Positions 1 to 6,306 are shown, numbered from the stretch's first letter. The stretch: DNA of 16,739 bases from an uncultured Spirochaetaceae bacterium (GCA_938004315.1 CALKWG010000036.1:1-16739), one strand, 5' to 3'. Notes: generated from the sequence alone by a model not told the origin. Translations and numbers: made by a program.

Positions 1-28
1 AAAAGCCGCCCCGGACGGGCGGCTTTTT
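1..28. terminator. Bidirectional intrinsic terminator
   Basis: A perfect 7-bp GC stem, GCCGCCC (5-11) with GGGCGGC (17-23), surrounds a 5-base loop. It is flanked by AAAA on the left (1-4) and TTTTT on the right (24-28), so it can act in both directions. Read leftward it would end the rpmB transcript 38 bases after the rpmB stop codon. It sits at the contig edge, so any convergent gene beyond it is unseen. Confidence 0.85.
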
Positions 29-65
29 CGCGTTCGAGCCGGCTAGCGGCTCGGAAGGGCTTGGC

Positions 66-257
66 TTAGACCAACTTGACGAGCTTGTTGGCCTTGAGGC
101 AGCGGGTGCAAACCTTCACCGAAATGACGGTGCCGCCGATCATGGTCTTCATGCTGAGCAGGTTGGGCCGCCATACGCGGCGGGTGCGGTTCTTGGCGTG
201 GCTGACGGTATTACCGAAGGTGGTTCCCTTGCCGCAGAGGTCGCATCGTCTGGACAT
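66..257 (-). CDS. rpmB: 50S ribosomal protein L28
   Basis: This 63-residue protein is L28, a component of the large ribosomal subunit. The N-terminus [11 protein letters not shown], the [14 protein letters not shown] stretch (19-32) and the C-terminal KVCTRC segment are typical of the family. Cys5, Cys8, Cys50 and Cys53 form two CxxC pairs, so this is the zinc-binding (C+) form of L28. Length is normal. A GGAGA ribosome site lies at 267-271 (leftward), 9 bases before the ATG. The gene follows ffh on the same strand after a 182-base gap holding its own promoter and a structured leader, and a terminator follows it. It is therefore probably monocistronic or fed partly by ffh read-through. Confidence 0.97.
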   Translation of the reverse strand: MSRRCDLCGKGTTFGNTVSHAKNRTRRVWRPNLLSMKTMIGGTVISVKVCTRCLKANKLVKLV

Positions 258-320
258 ATCGTTACGTCTCCGTTTCCATGGTGGTAAGCTTCGTAAGCAT
301 CCGACGGGCCGAGCAGGGAA

Positions 321-353
321 CCCCGGATGGCGCAGCGCCGGGGCGAACCCCGG
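321..353 (-). promoter_or_regulatory. Competing hairpins in the rpmB leader
   Basis: In the rpmB transcript, CCGGGG (353-348), loop UUCG and CCCCGG (343-338) form a perfect 6-bp stem. The same CCCCGG can instead pair with a second CCGGGG (326-321), so two hairpins are mutually exclusive. The 10-mer GAACCCCGGA occurs twice on the plus strand (318-327 and 345-354). The first hairpin would lie only a few bases from the predicted 5' end. No U-run follows, so it is not an ordinary terminator. A regulatory role is inference. Confidence 0.4.
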
Positions 354-364
354 AATCGCGCGGC

Positions 365-394
365 AGTATATCGCGAAGGCCGCCCCCGTGTAAA
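365..394 (-). promoter_or_regulatory. Sigma70-type promoter for rpmB
   Basis: Reading leftward, TTTACA (394-389) is followed by 18 bases and TATACT (370-365). Each box differs from consensus at one position. Transcription would begin near 358, giving a leader of about 100 bases before rpmB. The boxes are AT-rich islands in a very GC-rich gap, which adds weight to the call. Confidence 0.7.
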
Positions 395-439
395 GGGCCC
401 GCGGGGCTCGGGCGATCCGCCGGCGGCGCGTCCCGGGGC

Positions 440-1771
440 TTAGCCCCGCCCGCCCATCATCTTGGCGGCGGCCTTCTTATTCTTCAAGGCCTTCTTCATC
501 ATGAGCCTGGATTTCTCGAATTTCTTAAGGAGGCGCGCCACCTCGGCGACCGAGGTGCCCGAACCGCGGGCGATGCGCGCCCGTCGGGTCGGCCCGATAA
601 TCAGGTGATTGGCCCGCTCCTTCTTAGTCATAGACAGCAGTATGGCCTCCTCGTACTTAAGGCCTTCCTCGTTCAGCTGATCCTCGGAGATCTGGCCCGC
701 GGCTCCGGGCATCATCTCGACGAGGCTCTTCAGGGAGCCCATCTTCTTTACCTTGCGTAGCTGATCCAGGTAATCCTCGAGCGAGAAGCTCTCGTCGCTC
801 AGCTTGCGCTCGAGCTCGACCGCCTCCTCCTGATCGAAGGCCTCCTGGGCCTTCTCGACTAACGAGACGATGTCGCCCATGCCCAGGATGCGGCCGGCGA
901 CGCGATCGGGATAGAAGGGCTCCAAGCCCTCGGGTCGCTCGGACACGCCTACGAACTTAATGGGCTTGCCCGTCACCGCCTTGAGCGAGAGGGCCGCGCC
1001 GCCGCGGGCGTCCGAGTCGAATTTGGACAGTATGACGCCGGAGAGGCCGATGCGCTCGTCGAAGGCCTTGGCGATATCGACGGCAGCCTGGCCGGTCATG
1101 GCGTCGGCGACGAGCAGGGTTTCGTCGGGCTTGACCAGCTCGCGCATGCGCTCGAGCTCGACCATCATGGCCTCGTCCAGCTGCATACGGCCGGTGGTGT
1201 CGATGATAACGACGTTATACTGCTCTTTTTTAGCCAAGGCGAGGGCGTTTTTAGCGATGGTTAGGGGCTCGGAGCCGTCCTCGCGATGCACCGGGACGCC
1301 GATCTGGGATGCCAGCACCGAAAGCTGCTCGACGGCCGCCGGCCGCACGAGGTCACAGGCCACGAGGAGCGGCCGGCGGCCCTGCTTCTTGAGCCAGAGG
1401 GCCAGCTTGGCGCTGCTCGTCGTCTTACCCGAGCCCTGAAGGCCGGCCATCAGGATGACGCTGACGACGTCGGGGCCTTTGAGCTCCAAATCCTGCTTGG
1501 CGTCGCCCAGGAGCGAGACCATGCGGTCGTGGACGATCTTCACGAACTGCTGGCCGGGCGAGACGGCCTTAAGCACCTTCTCGCCCTTGGCTTCCTCGAT
1601 GGTGGCGTTGACGAAACGGCGGACTACCCGCAGGTTGACGTCGGCCTCGAGCAGGGCCATCTTGATCTGGTCGACGGCCTCGTCGATGTTCTTCTCGGTA
1701 ATGGTCGCCTTGCCGCCAATGACGCGGACGACGTCGCCGAGTTTCTGTGAAAGGCTCTCAAGCATCGCCAT
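440..1771 (-). CDS. ffh: Signal recognition particle protein Ffh (SRP54)
   Basis: This 443-residue GTPase binds signal sequences and 4.5S RNA and delivers ribosome-nascent chains to the membrane with FtsY. Domains in order are the N helical bundle (about 1-95), the G domain (96-300) and the Met-rich M domain (about 328-443). Motifs seen are the P-loop GLQGSGKTT (110-118), DTTGR (191-195), [10 protein letters not shown] (249-258), and the M-domain signature [16 protein letters not shown] (403-418), followed by a Met/Lys-rich tail. The usual TKxD specificity motif reads SKFD here, with the Asp kept. The first ATG (1771) is chosen because GGAG lies 10 bases upstream; a second ATG is two codons on. 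Length is normal. A good promoter lies 50 bases upstream, so it is probably transcribed on its own. Confidence 0.97.
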   Translation of the reverse strand: MAMLESLSQKLGDVVRVIGGKATITEKNIDEAVDQIKMALLEADVNLRVVRRFVNATIEEAKGEKVLKAVSPGQQFVKIVHDRMVSLLGDAKQDLELKGPDVVSVILMAGLQGSGKTTSSAKLALWLKKQGRRPLLVACDLVRPAAVEQLSVLASQIGVPVHREDGSEPLTIAKNALALAKKEQYNVVIIDTTGRMQLDEAMMVELERMRELVKPDETLLVADAMTGQAAVDIAKAFDERIGLSGVILSKFDSDARGGAALSLKAVTGKPIKFVGVSERPEGLEPFYPDRVAGRILGMGDIVSLVEKAQEAFDQEEAVELERKLSDESFSLEDYLDQLRKVKKMGSLKSLVEMMPGAAGQISEDQLNEEGLKYEEAILLSMTKKERANHLIIGPTRRARIARGSGTSVAEVARLLKKFEKSRLMMKKALKNKKAAAKMMGGRG

Positions 1772-1821
1772 AGAGTGGTAGCTCCGAAAGTACGTAGAAT
1801 AGCGGCTCGCGCCGGCGCGCG

Positions 1822-1851
1822 ATTATCGCCCGCCGGCGGCGGCTCGGTCAA
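1822..1851 (-). promoter_or_regulatory. Sigma70-type promoter for ffh
   Basis: Reading leftward, TTGACC (1851-1846) is followed by an 18-base spacer made only of G and C apart from one A and one T near its ends, then GATAAT (1827-1822). Each box is one base from consensus. The start point would fall near 1815, about 44 bases before the ffh ATG. Confidence 0.65.
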
Positions 1852-1904
1852 TCGTCGCTAAACCGACGCGCCGCTTAGCCGACGCGCCGGCCGCAGCCCA
1901 CCGT

Positions 1905-2468
1905 CTAGGCCGAGCCCTTGAGCCCGAGGGCCTCCGCTTCGGCCCGCATGGCCATGATGGTCTCGCCTATGAGCTCGTCCAAGGCGATGCCCAGCCTGGC
2001 AGCCCCGTCCTCGATGACCCCGCGGTTGACGCCGGCTGCGAAGGCGGCGCTGCCCCACTTCTTCTTGACCGACTTTACTTCCATATCGAGCACGCTCTTG
2101 CTCGGCCGGACGTAGGCGCAGGCGGCGATGAAGCCGGTAAGCTCGTCGACGGCGTACAGGGTCCTCTCCATAAGCGATCGGGGCTCTACCTGCGTACAGA
2201 GCCCCCAACCGTGGCTCTCGATAGCGCGGATGAACTCCTCGTCCAAACCGGCTTCGGTTAAAATGGCGCGCGTATGCACGAGGTGCTCTTCGGGGTGGCG
2301 TTGATAATCGACGTCGTGGAGGAGGCCGACGGCGCCCCAGCGCTCGACGTCCTCGCCGTGTTTCTTGGCGAAGTGCCGCATGGCGGCCTCGACGCTGAGC
2401 GCGTGCCGCAGGAGCGATTCATCGTCGTTGTAGCGCTTCCATAACGCCAGGGCTTGCTGTCTATCCAT
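1905..2468 (-). CDS. HD-domain putative metal-dependent phosphohydrolase
   Basis: This 187-residue soluble protein belongs to the HD superfamily. Putative metal ligands are His22 (in RHALSVEAAM), the His51-Asp52 doublet (LLHDVDY), His86 (ESHGW) and Asp108 (AVDELTG). The stretches AVDELTGFIAACAYVRPSKS and AGVNRG are hallmarks of a widespread, mostly uncharacterised subgroup often labelled HDIG-domain protein. Family members generally hydrolyse phosphomonoester or phosphodiester bonds in nucleotides, but the substrate here cannot be read from sequence. The ATG at 2468 has an AGGTGG ribosome site just upstream. It lies upstream of ffh on the same strand, but ffh has its own promoter in the 133-base gap. 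The downstream gap carries the 11-mer CCGACGCGCCG twice (1863-1873, 1879-1889). Confidence 0.88.
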   Translation of the reverse strand: MDRQQALALWKRYNDDESLLRHALSVEAAMRHFAKKHGEDVERWGAVGLLHDVDYQRHPEEHLVHTRAILTEAGLDEEFIRAIESHGWGLCTQVEPRSLMERTLYAVDELTGFIAACAYVRPSKSVLDMEVKSVKKKWGSAAFAAGVNRGVIEDGAARLGIALDELIGETIMAMRAEAEALGLKGSA

Positions 2469-2611
2469 AGATACCCACCTTTAGCTCTTTAGTAGGGCCC
2501 GTATGCCGAGCAAGGTCCGGCATCGGCGCGTTCGTCCATGATAATGCCGATAGCCGCGCTTGCCCAGGCGCTATCGTAGGGCTTAAGCGTTACCGGAACC
2601 TTAGAATACAC

Positions 2612-2620
2612 ATTTTATCA
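2612..2620 (-). promoter_or_regulatory. Possible extended -10 promoter for the HD gene
   Basis: Reading leftward, TGATAAAAT fits an extended -10 element (TG-N-TAAAAT, one mismatch to TATAAT) in a locally AT-rich patch. No good -35 box is seen at the usual distance. The start point would be near 2605, leaving a leader of about 137 bases that contains a small ATGCCG/CGGCAT hairpin (2503-2523). Confidence 0.4.
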
Positions 2621-2651
2621 ACTTTGCCCTTTTCGCATCGGGGCGAGAGGG

Positions 2652-2679
2652 TTGACGCTCAGGCGAATTTTCGTACAAT
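2652..2679 (+). promoter_or_regulatory. Sigma70-type promoter for the lytic transglycosylase
   Basis: TTGACG (2652-2657), a 16-base spacer and TACAAT (2674-2679) are each one mismatch from consensus. The start point would be near 2686, about 47 bases before the ATG at 2733. The same TTG could be misread as an initiation codon of a longer frame. The promoter makes that unlikely. Confidence 0.7.
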
Positions 2680-2732
2680 GGGCGCTGCTTTTCAAAATAC
2701 CTCCACACCAGACATACAGGAGCTTCCGCACC

Positions 2733-3482
2733 ATGATTAAGCGCCGCCTTCTCAGGAACCTATCGCTCGCCGTAGCGGCTTTCGCCGCCGGGGCTATCGT
2801 TTCCTGCGCCGCTGGACGACGGCCCCTCGAGCTCGTTGAACCGGATCCCGTATATATCCCGAGCAAGTTCGCGACCCTCGCATCGCTCGGCGCCGAGGAA
2901 TTCGGCCCGGCTTTGAAATCCATACGCCGCGACGATCACATCGCCATGTTCTTCGAATCCGATGAGACGAAGGACGCCACGGTCCAGTTCTTCAGCCAGC
3001 TCACCGGCTCCGAGCTCGTCGCCAAAGCTATCTTAGAGAACGCCGAGCGCCATCAGGTGCCGCGCGCCTTAGCCTTCGCCCTAGCCTACGTCGAGAGCAA
3101 CTACAAGGTGACGGCCGTAGGCCATAACGCCGATTCGATCGACCGCGGGCTCTTTCAGCTGAATAACCGCTCGTTCCCCAAGCTCTCGCTCCAGGATTTT
3201 TTCGACGCCGAAAAGAACGCCCATTACGGCTTGGCCCATTTAGCGTATTGCCTGGACGTCGGCGGCAACGAGGTCGCGGCGCTCGCCATCTACAACGCCG
3301 GCCACGCGCGCGTCACCAAGGGCGGAACGCCCCGGCGCACCTTGGATTATATCAACGCCGTCATGAACTATAAGCTGAACCTGGAAGCGCTCTTCGAGGC
3401 CCAAGTGGTGGCCAAAGGCTATAAGCAGGAGACGGCGCGGCTACTCCTCGCGCGGGCCGAAGGCGGACCGGCCGGGAACTGA
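2733..3482 (+). CDS. Lipoprotein lytic transglycosylase (SLT/GH23 family)
   Basis: This 249-residue, probably membrane-anchored enzyme would cleave the MurNAc-GlcNAc bond of peptidoglycan to give 1,6-anhydro ends. Residues 1-24 form a lipoprotein signal peptide (positively charged MIKRRLLRN, a hydrophobic core, lipobox IVSC) with Cys25 as the lipidated residue. The SLT domain (about 92-215) holds the catalytic Glu121 in YVESNY, then DRGLFQLN (137-144) and AIYNAG (185-190), which are the standard lysozyme-like motifs. The ATG at 2733 has AGGAG (2718-2722) 10 bases upstream and gives a perfect signal peptide. A longer in-frame start at 2652 would begin inside the promoter and is rejected. The gene stands alone between a divergent HD gene and the convergent lipoate operon. 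Confidence 0.93.
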   Translation: MIKRRLLRNLSLAVAAFAAGAIVSCAAGRRPLELVEPDPVYIPSKFATLASLGAEEFGPALKSIRRDDHIAMFFESDETKDATVQFFSQLTGSELVAKAILENAERHQVPRALAFALAYVESNYKVTAVGHNADSIDRGLFQLNNRSFPKLSLQDFFDAEKNAHYGLAHLAYCLDVGGNEVAALAIYNAGHARVTKGGTPRRTLDYINAVMNYKLNLEALFEAQVVAKGYKQETARLLLARAEGGPAGN

Positions 3483-3500
3483 GCCCCGGCTCGACGACGC

Positions 3501-3517
3501 CCGACGATCCTCGTCGG
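3501..3517. terminator. Small hairpin between convergent genes
   Basis: CCGACGA (3501-3507), a 3-base loop and TCGTCGG (3511-3517) form a perfect 7-bp stem in the 65-base gap between the stop codons of the transglycosylase and the lipoate ligase gene. There is no T-run on either side, so a terminator role is only suggested by position. Confidence 0.3.
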
Positions 3518-3547
3518 AGGCCGGAGCGCGAACGCCGCCGTCCGAGG

Positions 3548-4306
3548 CTAGCGCTTAGCCGTCCAGGCCCGGTCGCCGAACTTCTCGGCGGCTAGGCGGC
3601 GGGCGTCGTCGAGCTCGGCCGGGCTCGGCTCGCCGTCGGCTAGGTTGACGGCTAAAGCCTTGACGAAACCGAGCTTGAAGGCCGACAGCGCCTCGGCGTA
3701 GCCGAAGGGCCGGCCGAGGCGGTCCGACACCGAGCTGACCCGAGCCTTCACGTCCTCAATGAGCTTACCCTTGAGCTTTTCGTTCGGCACCTTGAGCAGG
3801 GCGAACATTTCGTCCACGTCGACGCCCAGGAGCACGGTACCGTGCTGCAGGAGGCAGCCGCGCTTCCTGGTCTGGGCGTTGCCCGATAGCTTCTTGCCGC
3901 CGGCTACCACGTCGTTGATCGGCGCGAACTCCGCGTCGATACCCAGGGCCTTTAAGCCCTCGACGACGCCGCCGCAGAGCAGGCGATAGCTGTCCAGGAT
4001 CGAGCCGGCGGCCAAGGGGTGGCTCTCGGGCATGACGACGCTATAGGTGAGCTCGTCGGCGTGGTAGACCGCGCCGCCCCCGGTCACGCGGCGTACCACG
4101 TCGACGCCGCGCGCGCTGCAGGCGGCTTCGTCCACCTCGTCCTCAAGGCCTTGGAAATAGCCTATCGACACCGCGCGCGGCCGCCATGCGTAGAAGCGCA
4201 GGGTCGGCTCGCTTCGGCCCTCGGCCACGGCGTTCAAAATTCCCTCGTCGAGGCCCATATTGAAGGCGGCGCTCGCGTAACCGGTCTCTATGAATCGAAA
4301 GCGCAT
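3548..4306 (-). CDS. lplA: Lipoate-protein ligase A / LipM-type octanoyltransferase
   Basis: This 252-residue protein of the biotin/lipoate ligase fold transfers lipoyl or octanoyl groups to lysines of E2 and GcvH proteins. Motifs seen are RRVTGGGAVYHADE (72-85), the acyl-binding loop NDVVAGGKKLSGNAQTRKRG (131-150) with Lys138/139, and a C-terminal helix ending in AEKFGDRAW. It is the short form lacking the C-terminal ligase domain. The last gene of its operon, it lies 37 bases after an LplB-like gene, which matches the bipartite LplA/LplB ligase of Thermoplasma. Cys151, just after the loop, is near where I recall the catalytic Cys of Bacillus LipM (Cys150), so an octanoyltransferase role is a real alternative. 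The start at 4306 has GGGGGA 7 bases upstream; an in-frame ATG at 4324 has none. Confidence 0.88.
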   Translation of the reverse strand: MRFRFIETGYASAAFNMGLDEGILNAVAEGRSEPTLRFYAWRPRAVSIGYFQGLEDEVDEAACSARGVDVVRRVTGGGAVYHADELTYSVVMPESHPLAAGSILDSYRLLCGGVVEGLKALGIDAEFAPINDVVAGGKKLSGNAQTRKRGCLLQHGTVLLGVDVDEMFALLKVPNEKLKGKLIEDVKARVSSVSDRLGRPFGYAEALSAFKLGFVKALAVNLADGEPSPAELDDARRLAAEKFGDRAWTAKR

Positions 4307-4343
4307 GCTGAAATCCCCCATCATCGATAGGCGAAGGCTGGAG

Positions 4344-4631
4344 CTAGGGCGTGGCGCCGGATGCGCGTATCGCCGCTACGGCCGCGTCGAGGTCCTCGGG
4401 CAGGAGCCCGTAGACGGTCAGGCCCAGGGCGGCCGCGCCCGAGCCGAAGCGGGCGCCGAGCTCATCGACCGGGCAGCCGACGAGGCCGGCTTCGAGCTCG
4501 TCGAAGCGCTCCTCGGGATGGGCGAAGAAGTCGCCCCGTACGCTAACGGCCGTCACGACGCCGCCGGCGGCCTCGACGGAGAGGCGTAGGAGCTTCCCGC
4601 CCTTGGCTTTGCCTACGAAGGATCCTTTCAT
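4344..4631 (-). CDS. lplB: LplB-like accessory protein (lipoate ligase C-terminal domain)
   Basis: This 95-residue protein resembles the C-terminal domain of lipoate ligases supplied as a separate chain. Visible features are an N-terminal strand region (KGGKLLRLSVEAAGGVVTAVSVRGDFF, 10-36) with the conserved GDFF at 33-36, then a helical segment HPEERFDELEAGLVG (38-52). In archaeal LplA/LplB the small subunit is needed to form lipoyl-AMP. The start overlaps the lipA stop in ATGA (4628-4631), with a strong AGGAGG site inside the lipA 3' end, so translation is probably coupled. The next gene encodes the catalytic partner. The symbol rests on the GDFF motif, size and context; the family is short and divergent. 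Confidence 0.75.
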   Translation of the reverse strand: MKGSFVGKAKGGKLLRLSVEAAGGVVTAVSVRGDFFAHPEERFDELEAGLVGCPVDELGARFGSGAAALGLTVYGLLPEDLDAAVAAIRASGATP

Positions 4632-5554
4632 GCCTCCCCTCCTATGGCGGGGGCTACTTCGGGTGCGCCGGCGTTCGCGGCGGCCTCGCCGTCCGCTCCG
4701 CTCGCCTCGCGGGCGTGGTAGCTCGTCCGGGCGAGCGGGCTCGAGACGACGGCCTTGAAGCCCTTGCCGCGCGCGATCGCGGCGTAGCGCGCGAAGCGAT
4801 CCGGCGGCAGGTATTCGACGACGGGCAGCTGCTTGGCGCTCGGCTGCAGATATTGGCCCATCACGAGGATATCGCAGCCCACCGATCGCAGCTCGTCCAT
4901 AGCGGCTACGACCTCGTCTTCGCGCTCGCCCAAGCCCAAGAGCAGGCTGGATTTAGTCGTGACGCCGAGCTTCTCCTTGGCCTCTCTGAGGGTTCTCAAA
5001 GACAGATCGAAGCTCGCGCGCCCGTCGCGGACGCCTTGGAGCCGCCGAACCGTCTCGAGGTTATGCGCGAGGACCTCGGGCGCGGCGCCCTTGAAGGCGT
5101 CGAGCTCGGCGCCGCGGAAGTCGGGCGTCAGGGCCTCGACCTGGACGCCGGGATTGCGCTCGCGGATCGCGCGGACGCAGCGGGCGAAATGGCCGGCGCC
5201 GCGGTCGGGCAGATCGTCGCGGTCGACGCTCGTGATGACCGCGTAGCGCAGCCCCAGCTCGCCCACGGCCAGAGCCAGGCGCTCGGCCTCGCCCTCGTCG
5301 ACCGGGCGCCCCTCGCGCGCCGTCGCGACCGCGCAGAAGCGGCAGCCGCGCGTGCACAGGTCGCCGAGAATCATGAAGGTGGCCGTGCCGCAGCCCCAGC
5401 ACTCGGCCTTGTTCGGGCAGGCGGCCTCGTCGCAGACCGTGTGGAGGCCGCGGCGGGCTACGAGCTCGCTCATGCCCTTCCAACGGGCGCCGTGGGGTAT
5501 GGCGACCTTGAGCCAGTCCGGCTTGCGTCGGCCGGGGGTCTCGGGGCTATCCAT
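4628..5554 (-). CDS. lipA: Lipoyl synthase
   Basis: This 308-residue radical SAM enzyme inserts two sulfurs into octanoyl groups attached to E2 or GcvH domains to make lipoyl cofactor. The auxiliary [4Fe-4S] cluster motif is Cys41, Cys46 and Cys52 (CDEAACPNKAEC). The radical SAM motif is Cys67, Cys71 and Cys74 (CTRGCRFC). The conserved C-terminal Ser278 lies in RTSYHA. The core is normal in length. The last 25 residues are an Ala/Gly/Glu-rich tail beyond the usual end. It follows tetR by 12 bases, with its GAGGA ribosome site overlapping the tetR stop, and overlaps lplB by 4 bases. It is thus the second gene of a tetR-lipA-lplB-lplA operon. Confidence 0.97.
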   Translation of the reverse strand: MDSPETPGRRKPDWLKVAIPHGARWKGMSELVARRGLHTVCDEAACPNKAECWGCGTATFMILGDLCTRGCRFCAVATAREGRPVDEGEAERLALAVGELGLRYAVITSVDRDDLPDRGAGHFARCVRAIRERNPGVQVEALTPDFRGAELDAFKGAAPEVLAHNLETVRRLQGVRDGRASFDLSLRTLREAKEKLGVTTKSSLLLGLGEREDEVVAAMDELRSVGCDILVMGQYLQPSAKQLPVVEYLPPDRFARYAAIARGKGFKAVVSSPLARTSYHAREASGADGEAAANAGAPEVAPAIGGEA

Positions 5555-5566
5555 CGCTCGCTATCC

Positions 5567-6160
5567 TCAGGCCTTAAGCCGGTTGATGAAGAGCCGGGCG
5601 GCCGACACCAGCTCGTCCGCCGAGGTGGCGTCTAGCATGGTGGCGCGGAAGATGGCTGCCTCCACCAGGGCGTAGAAGAGCTCGGTCACCGGCTTTACCG
5701 GCACGCGGGCCAGCTCGCCCTTCTTCTGTCCCGCTATGACGATGCCGGCCAGGATGTGCCGCATGCGTATGGTCCGTCGGCGCACGCGCTCGGCCGCGTC
5801 GCCGCCGGAGCGCTTCATGTGGGAGAGATAGGCGATGATCACCGACAAGAGGCGCGCGTTCTCGGCGCAGCTTTGGACGATGAGCGTCGCGACCTTCTCG
5901 AGCTTCTCGTACGAGGCGAGCTTGTCCTCGGCCACGATGGCTTTGATCGCCTCCTCCAGGCGCTCGGTAAAGCGCTTGATGCTGAACGAGAAGATCTCGC
6001 GCTTGTTCTTAAAATAGAGATACAGTATGGTTCGGGTGATGCCGCAGCGGTCGGCAATTTTTTGGAAGGTCGTATCGGCGTAGCCCTCGTCGACGAAGAC
6101 GTCGAGGGCTTTCTCGAGTATCTCGCGCTTGCGTTTCTCGTGCTCTACCGTAGCGGACAT
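5567..6160 (-). CDS. TetR/AcrR-family transcriptional regulator of the lipoylation operon
   Basis: This 197-residue protein has a TetR-type N-terminal helix-turn-helix at about 30-57 (TTFQKIADRCGITRTILYLYF then KNKREIF), after a helix containing AREILEKALDVF-like residues 10-22. The C-terminal half (60-197) is helical, the ligand-binding and dimer region, with no recognisable ligand signature. It begins a leftward operon with lipA, lplB and lplA, so an effector linked to acyl, lipoyl or octanoyl groups is plausible but not shown. GGAGG lies 5 bases before the ATG. A perfect 16-bp-arm inverted repeat lies 19 bases upstream of its start codon and a related one lies near the divergent kinase gene. 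These are the natural candidates for its operators. Autorepression is therefore likely. Confidence 0.93.
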   Translation of the reverse strand: MSATVEHEKRKREILEKALDVFVDEGYADTTFQKIADRCGITRTILYLYFKNKREIFSFSIKRFTERLEEAIKAIVAEDKLASYEKLEKVATLIVQSCAENARLLSVIIAYLSHMKRSGGDAAERVRRRTIRMRHILAGIVIAGQKKGELARVPVKPVTELFYALVEAAIFRATMLDATSADELVSAARLFINRLKA

Positions 6161-6179
6161 GGCGTCCTCCGTGTCATCT

Positions 6180-6216
6180 AGCCATTTTCAAAAGTCGGTT
6201 ACTTTTGAAAATGGCT
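6180..6216. promoter_or_regulatory. Palindromic operator 1 (TetR-operon side)
   Basis: Perfect inverted repeat: AGCCATTTTCAAAAGT (6180-6195), spacer CGGTT, then ACTTTTGAAAATGGCT (6201-6216). It lies 19 bases upstream of the tetR ATG. The core TTTCAAAA (6186-6193) and TTTTGAAA (6203-6210) are spaced exactly as in operator 2. The obvious candidate ligand is the adjacent TetR dimer. The -10 and -35 of the leftward promoter are not clear, but this site would cover or closely follow it. Confidence 0.85.
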
Positions 6217-6228
6217 TTGCGATCGCTC

Positions 6229-6247
6229 GTGTTCGCGTTGCGAACAC
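6229..6247. promoter_or_regulatory. Third inverted repeat in the divergent region
   Basis: Perfect inverted repeat GTGTTCGC (6229-6236), spacer GTT, GCGAACAC (6240-6247). Its sequence is unrelated to the two outer palindromes, so it would be read by a different protein if it is functional. It overlaps the proposed -35 box of the rightward promoter. An 8-bp palindrome GCGATCGC lies just to its left. Confidence 0.5.
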
Positions 6248-6268
6248 TGCGCCCAATCGCTGTTTAAT
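6238..6268 (+). promoter_or_regulatory. Candidate promoter of the kinase operon
   Basis: TTGCGA (6238-6243) and TTTAAT (6263-6268, one mismatch to TATAAT) are 19 bases apart, which is longer than ideal. The start point would be near 6275, the first bases of operator 2. A repressor bound there would block initiation. The -10 box is more convincing than the -35 box. Confidence 0.45.
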
Positions 6269-6273
6269 GGGTA

Positions 6274-6306
6274 GCTCTTTCAAAACTCGCTGAGTTTTGA
6301 AAGAGC
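6274..6306. promoter_or_regulatory. Palindromic operator 2 (kinase side)
   Basis: Perfect inverted repeat: GCTCTTTCAAAACTC (6274-6288), spacer GCT, then GAGTTTTGAAAGAGC (6292-6306). The core half-sites TTTCAAAA (6278-6285) and TTTTGAAA (6295-6302) are 17 bases apart start to start, identical to operator 1. The two centres are 92 bases apart. It sits just downstream of the proposed -10 box of the kinase promoter. Confidence 0.85.

Noticed and set aside
435..447. GGGGC-TTA-GCCCC hairpin over the ffh stop codon as a terminator
   Set aside because: The stem is short, includes the stop codon and lacks a U-run in either direction.
2652..2732. TTG start giving a 276-residue transglycosylase
   Set aside because: The TTG is part of a -35 box, the extension would bury the lipoprotein signal peptide, and the ATG at 2733 has a proper ribosome site.
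4715..5635. Rightward open frame (306 codons) opposite lipA
   Set aside because: It is the complement of lipA, whose Cys motifs are unambiguous; the translated product is low-complexity without family resemblance.
6180..6306. The two palindromes as a mobile element or CRISPR-like repeat
   Set aside because: Only the spaced core is shared, flanks differ, there are no target duplications or regular spacer units, and the position between divergent promoters fits operators better.
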